Shown here: positions 24,307 to 32,803 of the stretch, in pieces
How positions within the stretch are numbered: position 1 is the first letter of the stretch
How the letters are laid out: every line of letters starts with the position of its first letter
Assembly: GCA_002360925.1 (NCBI GenBank)
Contig: DERN01000003.1
Span: 7,165 to 71,164 of the forward strand
DNA from: Flavobacteriaceae bacterium UBA3339
GTDB taxonomy: Bacteria; Bacteroidota; Bacteroidia; Flavobacteriales; Flavobacteriaceae
Direction of reading: 5' to 3'
DNA: 64,000 nucleotides
Notes under the pieces: model-generated
Databases searched by the model: none
Told to the model about the DNA's origin: nothing
Seen by the model: the letters and a program-made list of their open reading frames with translations, nothing else
Position numbers and translations under genes: made by a program

Positions 24307-25488
24307 TCAAAATTTTATATCCTTTAAATCATTAACAATAGTCATATCTAAAACTTTTGCATATAATTGGGTTGTTTCTATTTTATCATGTCCTAAAATT
24401 TTTTGCACGGTTGATATAGGAACTCCATGAAAAAGTAAGTTTGTGGCACATGTATGACGTGCAACATGAAAAGTCAACTTTTTTCCTGATTTAAGTTTAG
24501 CTTCTATATCTTTCAATAATTTATTAATTTCTTGATTTGTAAAATCATCAAACAAATACTTTTTACTCTCTTTGTATTTTTCATAAAGTACAATTGCTTT
24601 TCCTGCAAACATTTTAGAGATTGGCATTTTTACTTCTTTTTTACTTGATTCATCTCCTTTCTGAGTAGATTTTTTCATGGTAAATTTTAACCATTTAATT
24701 TCAGCAATATTGTAAAAACTATCTTTTTTTATGTGAACTATATCACTATATCTGATTCCGCAGTAGCAACTCATAAGAAATATATCTTTGACTTTTTCTA
24801 AATTCTTATCAAAACTAAAGTCAAGTTTTTCTAAACGATGTAATTCATCTGGAGTTAGGAAATCTCTTGTACCATTTATTTGCCTCAATTTAAATTTTTT
24901 AAACGGATATTTATTCATCTCCATTAAATCAAGAAGAATAGCTCGATTAATATACGTACGAATATTTTTAAAATATTTGTAAACTGTATTTACGGCATAA
25001 TCTTGATTGTACAAATATCTCTCGAAATTTATAAGAAAAGTAACATCAATATCATTAAAATTTAATTCTTTTTTAAATTCACGAAGAACTAATAATGTAC
25101 GCCTATGGGTTTTCTTCGTAGATTCTTGTAAAATAGATTTTTCAATTTCATCCTCCATAAAATCATAGAACGACAAATAGATTTTATATTCTTTTACGTC
25201 ACTCACTTTAGATAATGTTATTTGCTCTCCTTTTCCCTTTTTATGTCTTATGACTTCTTTAATGTGAGATATTTGTGAATCCAATTCATCGTTTAATTCA
25301 TTGTGATCTGAATGGTTATTATTTATTTTACCTCGCTTTTGATCCCATTCTTTGGGCTTGATGTAAATATCAGTAGAAAAATATTTTCTTTTTCCTAAGT
25401 GATAAGCACAAATTTGAATTAATGCTTTACCTTCTTTATTAAGTTGTTTTTTTCTATTAAAAACGAATGACAAATGTATTTGACTCAT
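24307..25488 (-). CDS. int: Tyrosine recombinase / integrase
   Basis: This 393-residue protein has an arm-binding N-terminal domain (1-95), a SAM-like core-binding domain (about 100-195) and a catalytic domain with R246 (CGIRYSD), H341 and R344 (HVARHT), H367 (LGH) and nucleophile Y376. All residues of the active site are present, so it should be functional. It lies next to the tRNA gene and transcribes away from attR, driven by a consensus promoter at 25511-25541. It would catalyse integration and excision at the 14-bp core. Confidence 0.95.
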   Translation of the reverse strand: MSQIHLSFVFNRKKQLNKEGKALIQICAYHLGKRKYFSTDIYIKPKEWDQKRGKINNNHSDHNELNDELDSQISHIKEVIRHKKGKGEQITLSKVSDVKEYKIYLSFYDFMEDEIEKSILQESTKKTHRRTLLVLREFKKELNFNDIDVTFLINFERYLYNQDYAVNTVYKYFKNIRTYINRAILLDLMEMNKYPFKKFKLRQINGTRDFLTPDELHRLEKLDFSFDKNLEKVKDIFLMSCYCGIRYSDIVHIKKDSFYNIAEIKWLKFTMKKSTQKGDESSKKEVKMPISKMFAGKAIVLYEKYKESKKYLFDDFTNQEINKLLKDIEAKLKSGKKLTFHVARHTCATNLLFHGVPISTVQKILGHDKIETTQLYAKVLDMTIVNDLKDIKF

Positions 25489-25510
25489 GTTTAAAAATTT
25501 AGATTTGAGT

Positions 25511-25541
25511 CAAAAATATTAGGACTAATAAATTAAAGCAA
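25511..25541 (-). promoter_or_regulatory. Integrase promoter
   Basis: On the minus strand TTG (25539-25541), 20 bp, then TATTTTTG (25511-25518) matches the Bacteroidota consensus 23 bp before the integrase ATG. Confidence 0.65.
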
Positions 25542-25632
25542 GGTTTTGTCTTTCCACTCAAAAAAATGGTGCAAAATAGTGTATAATGGTGATTTTTATT
25601 TAATTAGAAAATCAATAAGTATTCAACTGGCT

Positions 25633-25675
25633 TTTGATACCCAAAAAAAGTACGGTATCAAGACGGTATCAAAAA
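25633..25675. other. Right GGTATCAA repeats, possible integrase arm sites
   Basis: One inverted copy (TTTGATACC, 25633-25641) and two direct copies (GGTATCAA at 25654-25661 and 25665-25672) lie about 100-140 bp inside attR. They match the left-end sites at 12462-12482. Confidence 0.5.
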
Positions 25676-25750
25676 TATAGTGAAGAATAGTTAAATAAAA
25701 AAAGCTACAAAAATATAACTTATTGATTTAATATGTTTTAAATAAAAAAA

Positions 25751-25772
25751 GCACTCAAATTGAGTGCTTTTT
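25751..25772 (-). terminator. Element-borne replacement terminator for the tRNA
   Basis: Arms GCACTCAA/TTGAGTGC are followed by a T-run on the minus strand. It directly follows the tRNA 3' end but lies inside the element. It replaces the displaced terminator at 12352-12378. Confidence 0.75.
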
Positions 25773-25786
25773 GTGGTCCAACCTGG
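25773..25786. repeat. attR, 14-bp core within the tRNA 3' end
   Basis: This copy of GTGGTCCAACCTGG overlaps the acceptor stem and the start of the T-arm of the tRNA gene, so integration leaves the tRNA intact. Confidence 0.88.
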
Positions 25787-25847
25787 GCTCGAACCAGGGA
25801 CCACCTGATTATGAGTCAGGTGCTCTAACCAACTGAGCTATTGGACC
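25774..25847 (-). tRNA. tRNA with CAT anticodon (elongator Met or Ile2)
   Basis: The 74-nt cloverleaf folds with acceptor GGTCCAA/TTGGACC, a D-arm containing AGCTCAGTTGGTTAGAGC, an anticodon stem CCTGA/TCAGG with loop CTCATAA, and a T-loop GTTCGAGCC. The anticodon CAT is at 25811-25813. CCA is not encoded. The GACTCATAATC context is also seen in Ile2 tRNAs whose C34 becomes lysidine, so Met versus Ile identity is open. It is the integration site of the element. Confidence 0.92.
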
Positions 25848-25922
25848 AGTATCTGTTAGACGAGTGCAATATTACTACGTTTTTTTAGTTTCTGCAAGTG
25901 CTCGTTAAACTTTTTTGTAATT

Positions 25923-26324
25923 TTATTTAATTTCCTGACATAGTTCTACTAAAACTCCGTTTGTACCTTTTGGATGCAAAAAAGCAACTAATTTATTATC
26001 AGCACCTTTCTTCGGAGTTTCATTTAAAACAATAAACCCTTCATTCTTCAAACGTAGAATTTCAGCTTCAATATCTTCTACATCAAAAGCAATATGATGA
26101 ATTCCTTCGCCTTTTTTTTCTAAGAATTTAGCAATCGCAGAATCAGGATTTGTTGCTTCTAACAATTCAATTTTATTGGGACCGTTCATAAAAAAAGACG
26201 TTTTCACTCCTTCCGAAGCCACTTCTTCTTCTTTATAAGCAGGAACTCCTAAAAGTTTTTCAAACAATACGTTTGATTCTGCCAGGTTTTTAACTGCAAT
26301 TCCGATATGTTCTATTTTTCTCAT
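25923..26324 (-). CDS. mce: Methylmalonyl-CoA epimerase
   Basis: This 133-residue glyoxalase-fold protein has metal ligands in IEHIGIAVKN (near the start), GEGIHHIAFDVED (about 73-85) and VLVELCQ (Glu near the C-terminus). It interconverts the R and S forms of methylmalonyl-CoA in the propionyl-CoA/succinyl-CoA route. The size is normal for the family. It diverges from rbfA, and only 65 bp lie between the two start codons. Confidence 0.92.
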   Translation of the reverse strand: MRKIEHIGIAVKNLAESNVLFEKLLGVPAYKEEEVASEGVKTSFFMNGPNKIELLEATNPDSAIAKFLEKKGEGIHHIAFDVEDIEAEILRLKNEGFIVLNETPKKGADNKLVAFLHPKGTNGVLVELCQEIK

Positions 26325-26377
26325 GACGCATTTTGCTTTTGTATTGGCAAAGATAAATATATATCGACACCTTTTCG

Positions 26378-26385
26378 TATTTTTG
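26378..26385 (+). promoter_or_regulatory. -7 box (TATTTTTG) before rbfA
   Basis: It matches TAnnTTTG but ends only 4 bp before the annotated ATG at 26390. Transcripts would have a very short leader or translation starts slightly later. No TTG is correctly spaced upstream. Confidence 0.4.
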
Positions 26386-26389
26386 TCGA

Positions 26390-26782
26390 ATGGAAACGAA
26401 CAGACAGAAAAAAATGGGAGCTCTGTTGCAGGAAGAATTAGTAGATATTCTGCAAGGAGAAGTACGTAAAAACGGAATTTCCAATCTAATTATATCGGTA
26501 TCAAAAGTTGTGGTAACAACAGATTTATCTATTGCAAAAGTGTATTTAAGCATTTTTCCGACCGAAAAATCAGCCGAATTATTAAAAGCAATTCAATCGA
26601 ACGCTCCTTTGGTTAAACATGATTTAGCTCAGCGTGTGAAAAATCAATTAAGAAAAGTTCCGAGTTTGATGTTTTATATCGATGATTCATTAGATTATAT
26701 CGAACAAATCGATAATGCTTTGAAAGGAGATGAAAATCCGATTGAAAACAGAGAATTATTAATGCGTAGAAAGAAAAAATAA
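26390..26782 (+). CDS. rbfA: Ribosome-binding factor A
   Basis: This 130-residue protein has a KH-like fold typical of RbfA (RQKKMGALLQEELVDILQ, then VTTDLSIAKVYLSIFP and the end RKVPSLMFYIDDSLDYIEQID). It helps mature the 30S subunit by acting on 16S rRNA. It is followed after 2 bp by a permease gene, a common arrangement in Flavobacteriia. Confidence 0.92.
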   Translation: METNRQKKMGALLQEELVDILQGEVRKNGISNLIISVSKVVVTTDLSIAKVYLSIFPTEKSAELLKAIQSNAPLVKHDLAQRVKNQLRKVPSLMFYIDDSLDYIEQIDNALKGDENPIENRELLMRRKKK

Positions 26783-26784
26783 TC

Positions 26785-27990
26785 TTGGTAAATCCGGTTT
26801 TCTATATCGCAAAACGTTACGCTTTTAGTAAAAGTAAAACAAAAGCCATTAATGTTATTACACGTATTTCGTCTGTCGGAATCATTGTAAGCAGCATGGC
26901 TTTATTTATTGTTTTATCTGTTTTTAGCGGTTTAGAAAGCTTTGCACTTTCGTTCACAAATGTTATCGATCCTGATTTGGTTCTTCTTCCAAAGAAAGGA
27001 AAAGTTATTTCACTTACTTCAGATCAACAAAACAAACTGAATTCTGTTAAAGAAATTGCGTCTTTTTCGAAAGTAATTGAAGATCGTGTTGTTTTTACTT
27101 TCGGCGAAAAGCAACTTGTAGCAAATATTAAAGCGGTCGACAGTAATTATATTAAAACAGTTGCAATTAACGAATATCTTCCTTACGGTCGTTGGCTCGA
27201 TCCGAATACAAACGACGCGGTTTTAGGTTTTGGATTAGCAAATGAACTTTCTGTCGGAATGTTTTCGAACGATAAATTGTTAGAAGTTTTGGCAATGAAA
27301 CCCGGAAAAGGAATCATTACAATGCCCGAAGATGCGTACATAAAACTTCCGTTATATCCTTCGGGAATTTATAGTCTTAATAATATAGATACCGATAACA
27401 AATACATTTATACCGATTTTAGTATTGGGAAGGATTTGTTTGGTTTTTCCGAAAATCAAGCTTCCAAAATCGAATTCAAGTTAAAGAATTCTTCAAAAGA
27501 ATCTTCGGTAATTAAATCTCTTCAAACGATTTTTGGAGACAATATTACAATTAAAAACCGCGCACAATTAAACGAAGGATTGTATAAAATGCTTAAAACC
27601 GAAAGTTTAGCAATTTATTTAATCTTTACTTTAATTATTATAGTAACCCTTTTTTGTTTAACCGGAGCTTTAATTATGATTATTCTAGAAAAGAAAGATC
27701 ATATAAAAACGTTGTGGGATATTGGTTTTAACAAAAAATCTTTAAAGCGAATTTTCTTAAATCAAGGTTTAATCCTTACAATTGGCGGAACTATTTTAGG
27801 TTTAACTTTAGGAATAATCATTACGTTACTTCAACAACATTTTGGCTGGGTTAAAATAAATGAAGTACAATCGTATCCAGTTCTTTTTAAATGGGAAAAC
27901 GGATTGTTGGTTTTATTAACCATTATTGTTTTAGGAACAATTGCTTCATATATTGCTGCTAGCAGGATAAAATTTATATTGAGAAAATAA
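26785..27990 (+). CDS. FtsX/LolC-type ABC transporter permease
   Basis: This 401-residue protein has an N-terminal membrane helix (about 28-48), a large periplasmic MacB-like domain (about 50-260) and three C-terminal helices (about 275-300, 325-350 and 368-390), the FtsX/LolC plan. It probably works with an ABC ATPase in lipoprotein release or a related envelope task; no ATPase gene is adjacent. The start appears to be TTG at 26785, 2 bp after rbfA, giving the conserved NPVFYIAKRYAFSK opening. Confidence 0.85.
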   Translation: MVNPVFYIAKRYAFSKSKTKAINVITRISSVGIIVSSMALFIVLSVFSGLESFALSFTNVIDPDLVLLPKKGKVISLTSDQQNKLNSVKEIASFSKVIEDRVVFTFGEKQLVANIKAVDSNYIKTVAINEYLPYGRWLDPNTNDAVLGFGLANELSVGMFSNDKLLEVLAMKPGKGIITMPEDAYIKLPLYPSGIYSLNNIDTDNKYIYTDFSIGKDLFGFSENQASKIEFKLKNSSKESSVIKSLQTIFGDNITIKNRAQLNEGLYKMLKTESLAIYLIFTLIIIVTLFCLTGALIMIILEKKDHIKTLWDIGFNKKSLKRIFLNQGLILTIGGTILGLTLGIIITLLQQHFGWVKINEVQSYPVLFKWENGLLVLLTIIVLGTIASYIAASRIKFILRK

Positions 27991-28057
27991 TTTTTGCATT
28001 TTCAAAAACTTTATTTTACTTTTATTCACAATTAATTAACTCTCTTAACATTTTAAT

Positions 28058-28435
28058 ATGAAAAAGATTTTGTTCTTTGTCGCAATAGTTTCTTTTACTT
28101 CATTTGGATTAGTTTCATGTTCAGAAGACGATCCGGTAATGGAAACTCCAACTCCTAATCCAAACCCGAATGTTGGGAAACAATTAAAATTAGTTCCTAA
28201 TGCAACATTTATCAAATTAGGAGAAGAAGTTACTTTTAAAGCAACAAGCGGCGGAACTGATGTTACAGATGCTACCTTTTATGTAAACGGAAATCCTATT
28301 AAAGGAAATAAATATAAATTAGTACACGAAGGAACAAATGCTCCGGTAATTGGAGAGATTAAAGCACATACTCGCAGAGCAGGTTACAAAGACAGCGAAG
28401 TTGTTACAATTCAGTTTGCTCAACAACCTTACTAA
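28058..28435 (+). CDS. Small lipoprotein with Ig-like domain
   Basis: This 125-residue lipoprotein has a signal peptide ending in a lipobox (FGLVSC, Cys near 21), a Pro/Asn-rich linker (TPTPNPNPN) and a single beta-sandwich domain (about 42-120; VTFKATSGGTDVTDATFYVNG). The function is unknown. It ends at a strong bidirectional terminator shared with the peptidase genes. Confidence 0.78.
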   Translation: MKKILFFVAIVSFTSFGLVSCSEDDPVMETPTPNPNPNVGKQLKLVPNATFIKLGEEVTFKATSGGTDVTDATFYVNGNPIKGNKYKLVHEGTNAPVIGEIKAHTRRAGYKDSEVVTIQFAQQPY

Positions 28436-28450
28436 AAAAAATTTAATAAT

Positions 28451-28483
28451 AAAAAAACCAGTAGCATTGCTACTGGTTTTTAC
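28451..28483. terminator. Bidirectional rho-independent terminator
   Basis: Perfect 12-bp arms AAAACCAGTAGC/GCTACTGGTTTT with a 3-nt loop and A- and T-runs lie between the convergent lipoprotein gene and M16 peptidase gene. Confidence 0.9.
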
Positions 28484-28502
28484 TTTTTATATAATCACGA
28501 GA

Positions 28503-30557
28503 TTATTTAAAATCTGCATCAGAAACACCTTCGTTTACTTTTACATCAGTTGCTTTAAATTCAAGCGACATTCCTGGTCCTAAAGGTAATGAAGTAGCAT
28601 GAGCAACTTTAATTCCTTTTACTTCTTTGTAATCTCCAAAAGTAGAAGTCATTTCAAAAGTTTGTCCTTGCGCTTCGATAGCTTGAGTTGTCGCAACTTT
28701 TAATCCAGTAGCAACACTATAATATGTTGTAGATTTATCTTTTTTCAACACATATACTTCTTCTCCATTGAATGATTCAATTCCTGTTAATTCAAAAGAA
28801 GCAGCATTTTTCAAATCTTCCAATTCATCAAACATTTTAGCCGAAGCTTGTGCTTCTTTTAAATCGTCACCTTTTAATTCTTGTTTTTGACCTTGATTAA
28901 TAGCATATCCGAAAGTAGGAGTAATTACTTGTTTCATTATTTCCATTCCCATTCCGTTCAAAGACATCATTGATTGCCCTTTGCTGGTTTGTTTTTGAGT
29001 CATTGTAATTTCCATTCCTTGCATTTCTCCTTTAGAAACCACGCTTAAAGATTTTACTTCTTTCAACTTTTTCTCACCACCAATTGCTTTAATAAAGTTT
29101 TCGATTACAGTTTTAGAAGTAACTCCTGCAGGAGCTGCTTTTTTGAATACAGGCTTTTCTGTTGGATTACCTAATTTATCATAGTAATTAACTGGGTAAC
29201 CTAATTTCTCTAATGACGGAGCCACATCTGCACCTTTTCCGGCAATAACAATACGCATATTTTCTGATTTGAAATATTTGTTTGCTGCACGTTGAACATC
29301 AGCTACAGTAACTGCTTGAATATTTTTAATGAAGTTTTCGTAAAAATCAGCTGGTAATTCTTGAGTTTTCGTTCTTAAAGCAAACGATGCAATTGTACCA
29401 GGTTTTTGAGTTTCCATTACGAAATTTCCGATAAATTTAGCTTTTGCTAAGTCTAATTCAGCTTGAGTTACAGGCTCTTTTTTGATTTTATGTAATTCGT
29501 TCATAAATTCAACAACTGCAGAATCTGTTACAGCATTACGAACAGAAGCCGTTGATTTGAATTTTGAAGTGTATTTACCAGAACCAATTGAAGAATATGC
29601 TCCGTAAGTCCATCCGTGAGCTTCGCGTAAGTTTAAGAACAAACGTCCTTCACCTCCACCACCAAGGATTTGGTTAGCCATTAAAGCCGAAAAATAATCT
29701 TTATCGGTTAATTTTAATTTTACCGTATTAACTAAAGCGATTTCAGATTGAACCGCATTTGGCATGTCTACGAAATCGATTTGAGTTTTAGCAACATCAA
29801 TCGGATCAGCATATTTTACTTCTGGAGCAGAAGCTTTTTTCCACTTTCCGAATAATTTCTCAACTTGTTTCTTAACGTCTTTAAACTTCACATCACCTAC
29901 AACTACTAAATATGCTTTTGCCGGCACAAAAAATGTTGCATAGTTTTGTTTAACGTCTTCTAAAGTAACATTGTTTAATGTTTCTTCTGTTACAAATTCT
30001 CCGTTTGGATGTTGTTTTCCGAAAAGTAAAGCATTTTCAACTCGACCAGCAATAGCTGTAACCGATTTTTCTTGAGTTTTTAAACCTTCGATTGATTGTT
30101 GTTTTGCTTTATCGAATTCGTCTTGAGAAAATAATGGACTAAAAGCTCCTTCAGCCATTAATTCTAATAAACGACTGCTGTATTTAGACAATCCGCTTGC
30201 CGAAGCTCCCGTATTCCAAAAATTGATATTAGCTCCTAAGAAATCAACTTCATCGTTGAATTTATCTTTCGGAGTTTTTGTAGTTCCGTTACCAACAACA
30301 GCACTTGTTAAGCTAGAAACACCTGCTTTGTTTCCTTCATAATAAGGAGGCGTATCAATTGTTAACGTATAACTAACGCGTGGTAATTTGTGATCTTCTA
30401 CTACCAACACTTTCAAACCATTCTTTAATGTAAACTCTTGCGGTTTTTGAACGTGAACGGTTGGCATAGGTCCCGGCTGAGGCTGCGGGCGTTTAATTTG
30501 AGCTTCTGCACTAATAGTTAGTAACAAAGCTGATGCTAATAATAATATTTTTTTCAT
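28503..30557 (-). CDS. M16-family peptidase, non-catalytic subunit with extra domain
   Basis: This 684-residue secreted protein (signal peptide LLLTISAEAQ) has two M16 halves up to about residue 460. The zinc motif HxxEH is absent: the corresponding region reads KAGVSSLTSAVVG. A C-terminal ~200-residue beta domain (SLSVVSKGEMQGMEI ... FEMTSTFGDYKEVKG) resembles outer-membrane lipoprotein-sorting (LolA-like) domains. It is probably the partner of the active M16 protein at 30572-31897, 14 bp upstream, forming a heterodimeric periplasmic peptidase. Confidence 0.85.
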   Translation of the reverse strand: MKKILLLASALLLTISAEAQIKRPQPQPGPMPTVHVQKPQEFTLKNGLKVLVVEDHKLPRVSYTLTIDTPPYYEGNKAGVSSLTSAVVGNGTTKTPKDKFNDEVDFLGANINFWNTGASASGLSKYSSRLLELMAEGAFSPLFSQDEFDKAKQQSIEGLKTQEKSVTAIAGRVENALLFGKQHPNGEFVTEETLNNVTLEDVKQNYATFFVPAKAYLVVVGDVKFKDVKKQVEKLFGKWKKASAPEVKYADPIDVAKTQIDFVDMPNAVQSEIALVNTVKLKLTDKDYFSALMANQILGGGGEGRLFLNLREAHGWTYGAYSSIGSGKYTSKFKSTASVRNAVTDSAVVEFMNELHKIKKEPVTQAELDLAKAKFIGNFVMETQKPGTIASFALRTKTQELPADFYENFIKNIQAVTVADVQRAANKYFKSENMRIVIAGKGADVAPSLEKLGYPVNYYDKLGNPTEKPVFKKAAPAGVTSKTVIENFIKAIGGEKKLKEVKSLSVVSKGEMQGMEITMTQKQTSKGQSMMSLNGMGMEIMKQVITPTFGYAINQGQKQELKGDDLKEAQASAKMFDELEDLKNAASFELTGIESFNGEEVYVLKKDKSTTYYSVATGLKVATTQAIEAQGQTFEMTSTFGDYKEVKGIKVAHATSLPLGPGMSLEFKATDVKVNEGVSDADFK

Positions 30558-30571
30558 TTTGTTTACTGTTC

Positions 30572-31897
30572 TTATTTAGCCGAATCTTCTTTTGCTGGCA
30601 CGTAATCTAATAATAAACGAGAATTGCTGTTTAAATATTTTTTAGCGATATCTCTAATCTCTTCTCTTGTAATTGAACGATAAATATCAATTTCTTCGTT
30701 AATTAAGTTGATATCTCCGTATAATAAATAGTTAGTCGCTAAGTTTTCAGCTAAACCTTCTAAATCAGAATTTTGGCTTACATAACGACTTTCGAAATCA
30801 TTTTGTAATTTTTGATAATCTCTTTCCGAAATTAATTCTGTTTGTAATTTAGCGATTTCAGCATCAATTTCAGCTTGCAATTGTGGACGAGTTGTTTCAC
30901 CCATTGGAAGACTGATGATTAAATACATTCCGTAATCTTCTTGTGCATAGTTGAAAGCCGACAATTGTAAAGCCATTTTTTTCTCATCAACGATTTTCTT
31001 TTGCATTGGAGAAGATTTACCTCCAGATAAATAAGAAGAAATCATATCTAATACACGAGCCTCACGCGTTTTCATAGAAGGCGTTCTATAAGCTGTGATG
31101 TACATTGGAATTTGAATGTTAGCATCGTAAGCAGTTGCGTGAATTTCTTTTGTAATTGGATTTTCCTGAATGTTTACACGCGGAACATCTGCTCCTCTTT
31201 TAACGATTCCGAAATATTTTTGAACCAATTCTTTCGTTTTAGCAAATTCAATATCTCCAGCAATTACTAAAACTGCATTATTTGGAACATAATATTTTTT
31301 ATTGAAAGCTTGAAATTCTTCTAAAGTTGCAGCATCTAAATGCTCCATAGAACCAATTGGCGCCCAACGATAAGGGTGTTTTGTAAATAAGTTCTTTTTA
31401 ACTTCTGTAATCCAGTTTCCGTAAGGACTGTTATCCACACGTAAACGTTTTTCTTCTTTTACAACTTCGTTTTGTGTATCAACACCAATTTGGTTGATTA
31501 CTGGTTGAAGCAAACGCTCTGATTCCATCCAAACAGCCAATTCTAAATTGTTAGAAGGGAATACTTCGTAATAATAGGTACGATCGTCTGATGTATTTGC
31601 ATTGTTATGACCACCGTTTGAAGTCACCAATTTAAACCATTCTCCACGTTCGATATTTTCTGTACCTTCAAACAAAAGATGCTCGAAAAAGTGAGCGAAA
31701 CCTGTACGTTCAGGATTTTCATCTTTTGCTCCTACATGATACATCACTGAAGTAACCACTACGGGAGCCGATTTGTCTTGATGTAAAACTACATGCAAAC
31801 CATTGTCCAGAGTGTATTCTTCAAATTCAACTTTCTGCGCTACCATGGCACCGTTTATCAATAGTGCTGTAGCTAAAGCCGTTAAAGATTTTCTCAT
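30572..31897 (-). CDS. M16-family zinc peptidase, catalytic subunit
   Basis: This 441-residue secreted protein has a signal peptide (LLINGAMVAQ) and the inverted zinc motif HFFEH (69-73), with a downstream acidic ligand in NEVVKEEKRL. Both M16 halves are present (the second from about 200). It would degrade peptides in the periplasm together with the inactive subunit encoded directly downstream. Confidence 0.9.
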   Translation of the reverse strand: MRKSLTALATALLINGAMVAQKVEFEEYTLDNGLHVVLHQDKSAPVVVTSVMYHVGAKDENPERTGFAHFFEHLLFEGTENIERGEWFKLVTSNGGHNNANTSDDRTYYYEVFPSNNLELAVWMESERLLQPVINQIGVDTQNEVVKEEKRLRVDNSPYGNWITEVKKNLFTKHPYRWAPIGSMEHLDAATLEEFQAFNKKYYVPNNAVLVIAGDIEFAKTKELVQKYFGIVKRGADVPRVNIQENPITKEIHATAYDANIQIPMYITAYRTPSMKTREARVLDMISSYLSGGKSSPMQKKIVDEKKMALQLSAFNYAQEDYGMYLIISLPMGETTRPQLQAEIDAEIAKLQTELISERDYQKLQNDFESRYVSQNSDLEGLAENLATNYLLYGDINLINEEIDIYRSITREEIRDIAKKYLNSNSRLLLDYVPAKEDSAK

Positions 31898-32026
31898 AAC
31901 TGCGATATAATTAATTTAATTTTCTAATTAGTGCGCAATTTCGTGATTTTGTTACATTTAAATTCTTCTTTTTTTTAATAATTTTATTTTATTCGATTAA
32001 TTTTTTAAAAACGAACAACTTACATT

Positions 32027-32054
32027 TTGAATTTCAATATTTTTTGTATATTTG
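32027..32054 (+). promoter_or_regulatory. Promoter of the ribosomal protein operon
   Basis: TTG (32027-32029), 17 bp, then TATATTTG (32047-32054) is a textbook flavobacterial promoter, 32 bp before the L21 ATG. Confidence 0.8.
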
Positions 32055-32086
32055 CACACTCGTTAAACTAATTAAATTTAATTGTT

Positions 32087-32398
32087 ATGTACGCAATCGT
32101 AGAGATAGCAGGGCAACAATTCAAAGTTAGCAAAGACCAAAAAGTTTATGTTCACCGTTTAGCAGCTGAAGAAGGAACTAATGTTACTTTTGACAAAGTT
32201 CTTTTAGTTGATAATGCAGGAACAATTACTTTAGGCGCCCCAGCTATAACAGGAGCTTCAGTAGGAGCGAAAGTTTTAAAGCACCTTCAAGGTGATAAAG
32301 TTATCGTTTTCAAAAAGAAAAGAAGAAAAGGATACAAAAAGAAAAATGGTCACAGACAAGCATTGACTCAAATCGTAATCGAGGGAATCAATATCTAA
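32087..32398 (+). CDS. rplU: 50S ribosomal protein L21
   Basis: This 103-residue protein has the L21 signature MYAIVEIAGQQFKV and the basic KKKRRKGYKKKNGHRQ segment near the C-terminus that binds 23S rRNA. It pairs with rpmA 40 bp downstream, the near-universal order. Confidence 0.97.
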   Translation: MYAIVEIAGQQFKVSKDQKVYVHRLAAEEGTNVTFDKVLLVDNAGTITLGAPAITGASVGAKVLKHLQGDKVIVFKKKRRKGYKKKNGHRQALTQIVIEGINI

Positions 32399-32438
32399 TC
32401 TGTAACTAAAAGTATTAACAATTTAAAACCAAAACATC

Positions 32439-32699
32439 ATGGCTCACAAGAAAGGTGTAGGTAGTTCTAAGAACGGTAGAGAATCAGAATCGAAACGTTT
32501 AGGTGTTAAGATTTATGGTGGTCAAGCTGCTATTGCTGGAAACATCATTGTAAGACAAAGAGGTTCAAAACATAACGCAGGTGAAAACGTGTACATGGGA
32601 AAAGATCATACTTTACATGCTAAAGTTGATGGAGTTGTACAGTTCACTAAAAAGAGAGACAACAAGTCTTTCGTTTCTGTAGTTCCTTTTGAAGCTTAA
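32439..32699 (+). CDS. rpmA: 50S ribosomal protein L27
   Basis: This 86-residue protein starts MAHKKGVGSSKNGRES and contains the GNIIVRQRGSKHNAGENV core of L27. The N-terminus has no Firmicutes-type cleavable extension. It forms an operon with rplU and is followed by a strong terminator. Confidence 0.97.
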   Translation: MAHKKGVGSSKNGRESESKRLGVKIYGGQAAIAGNIIVRQRGSKHNAGENVYMGKDHTLHAKVDGVVQFTKKRDNKSFVSVVPFEA

Positions 32700-32718
32700 T
32701 CTTCTTAGACAGAAAAAA

Positions 32719-32750
32719 TTAAAGCATCTCTTATAAGAGATGCTTTTTTA
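32719..32750 (+). terminator. Terminator of rplU-rpmA
   Basis: Arms AAAGCATCTCTTA/TAAGAGATGCTTT with a T-run lie 20 bp after the rpmA stop. Confidence 0.88.
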
Positions 32751-32803
32751 TTATTTTAAACCTTGAGAAACCTCTCATAAAACGATGTTTCAATCTTAAG
32801 GCT

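Larger units (their letters stand above)
12385..25786. mobile_element. 13.4-kb integrative and mobilizable element in a tRNA gene
   Basis: A 14-bp direct repeat (GTGGTCCAACCTGG) bounds the element; the right copy is the 3' end of an intact tRNA gene. A tyrosine integrase gene lies next to the tRNA. Inside are an excisionase-like HTH protein, helicase, primase, MobC, a relaxase and a probable oriT, but no type IV secretion genes, so transfer would need a helper element. Cargo at the far end includes an ATPase/HNH operon and an AlbA_2 gene pair, both plausible defence functions. Boundaries rest on the direct repeat and on the displaced tRNA terminator. Confidence 0.88.
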
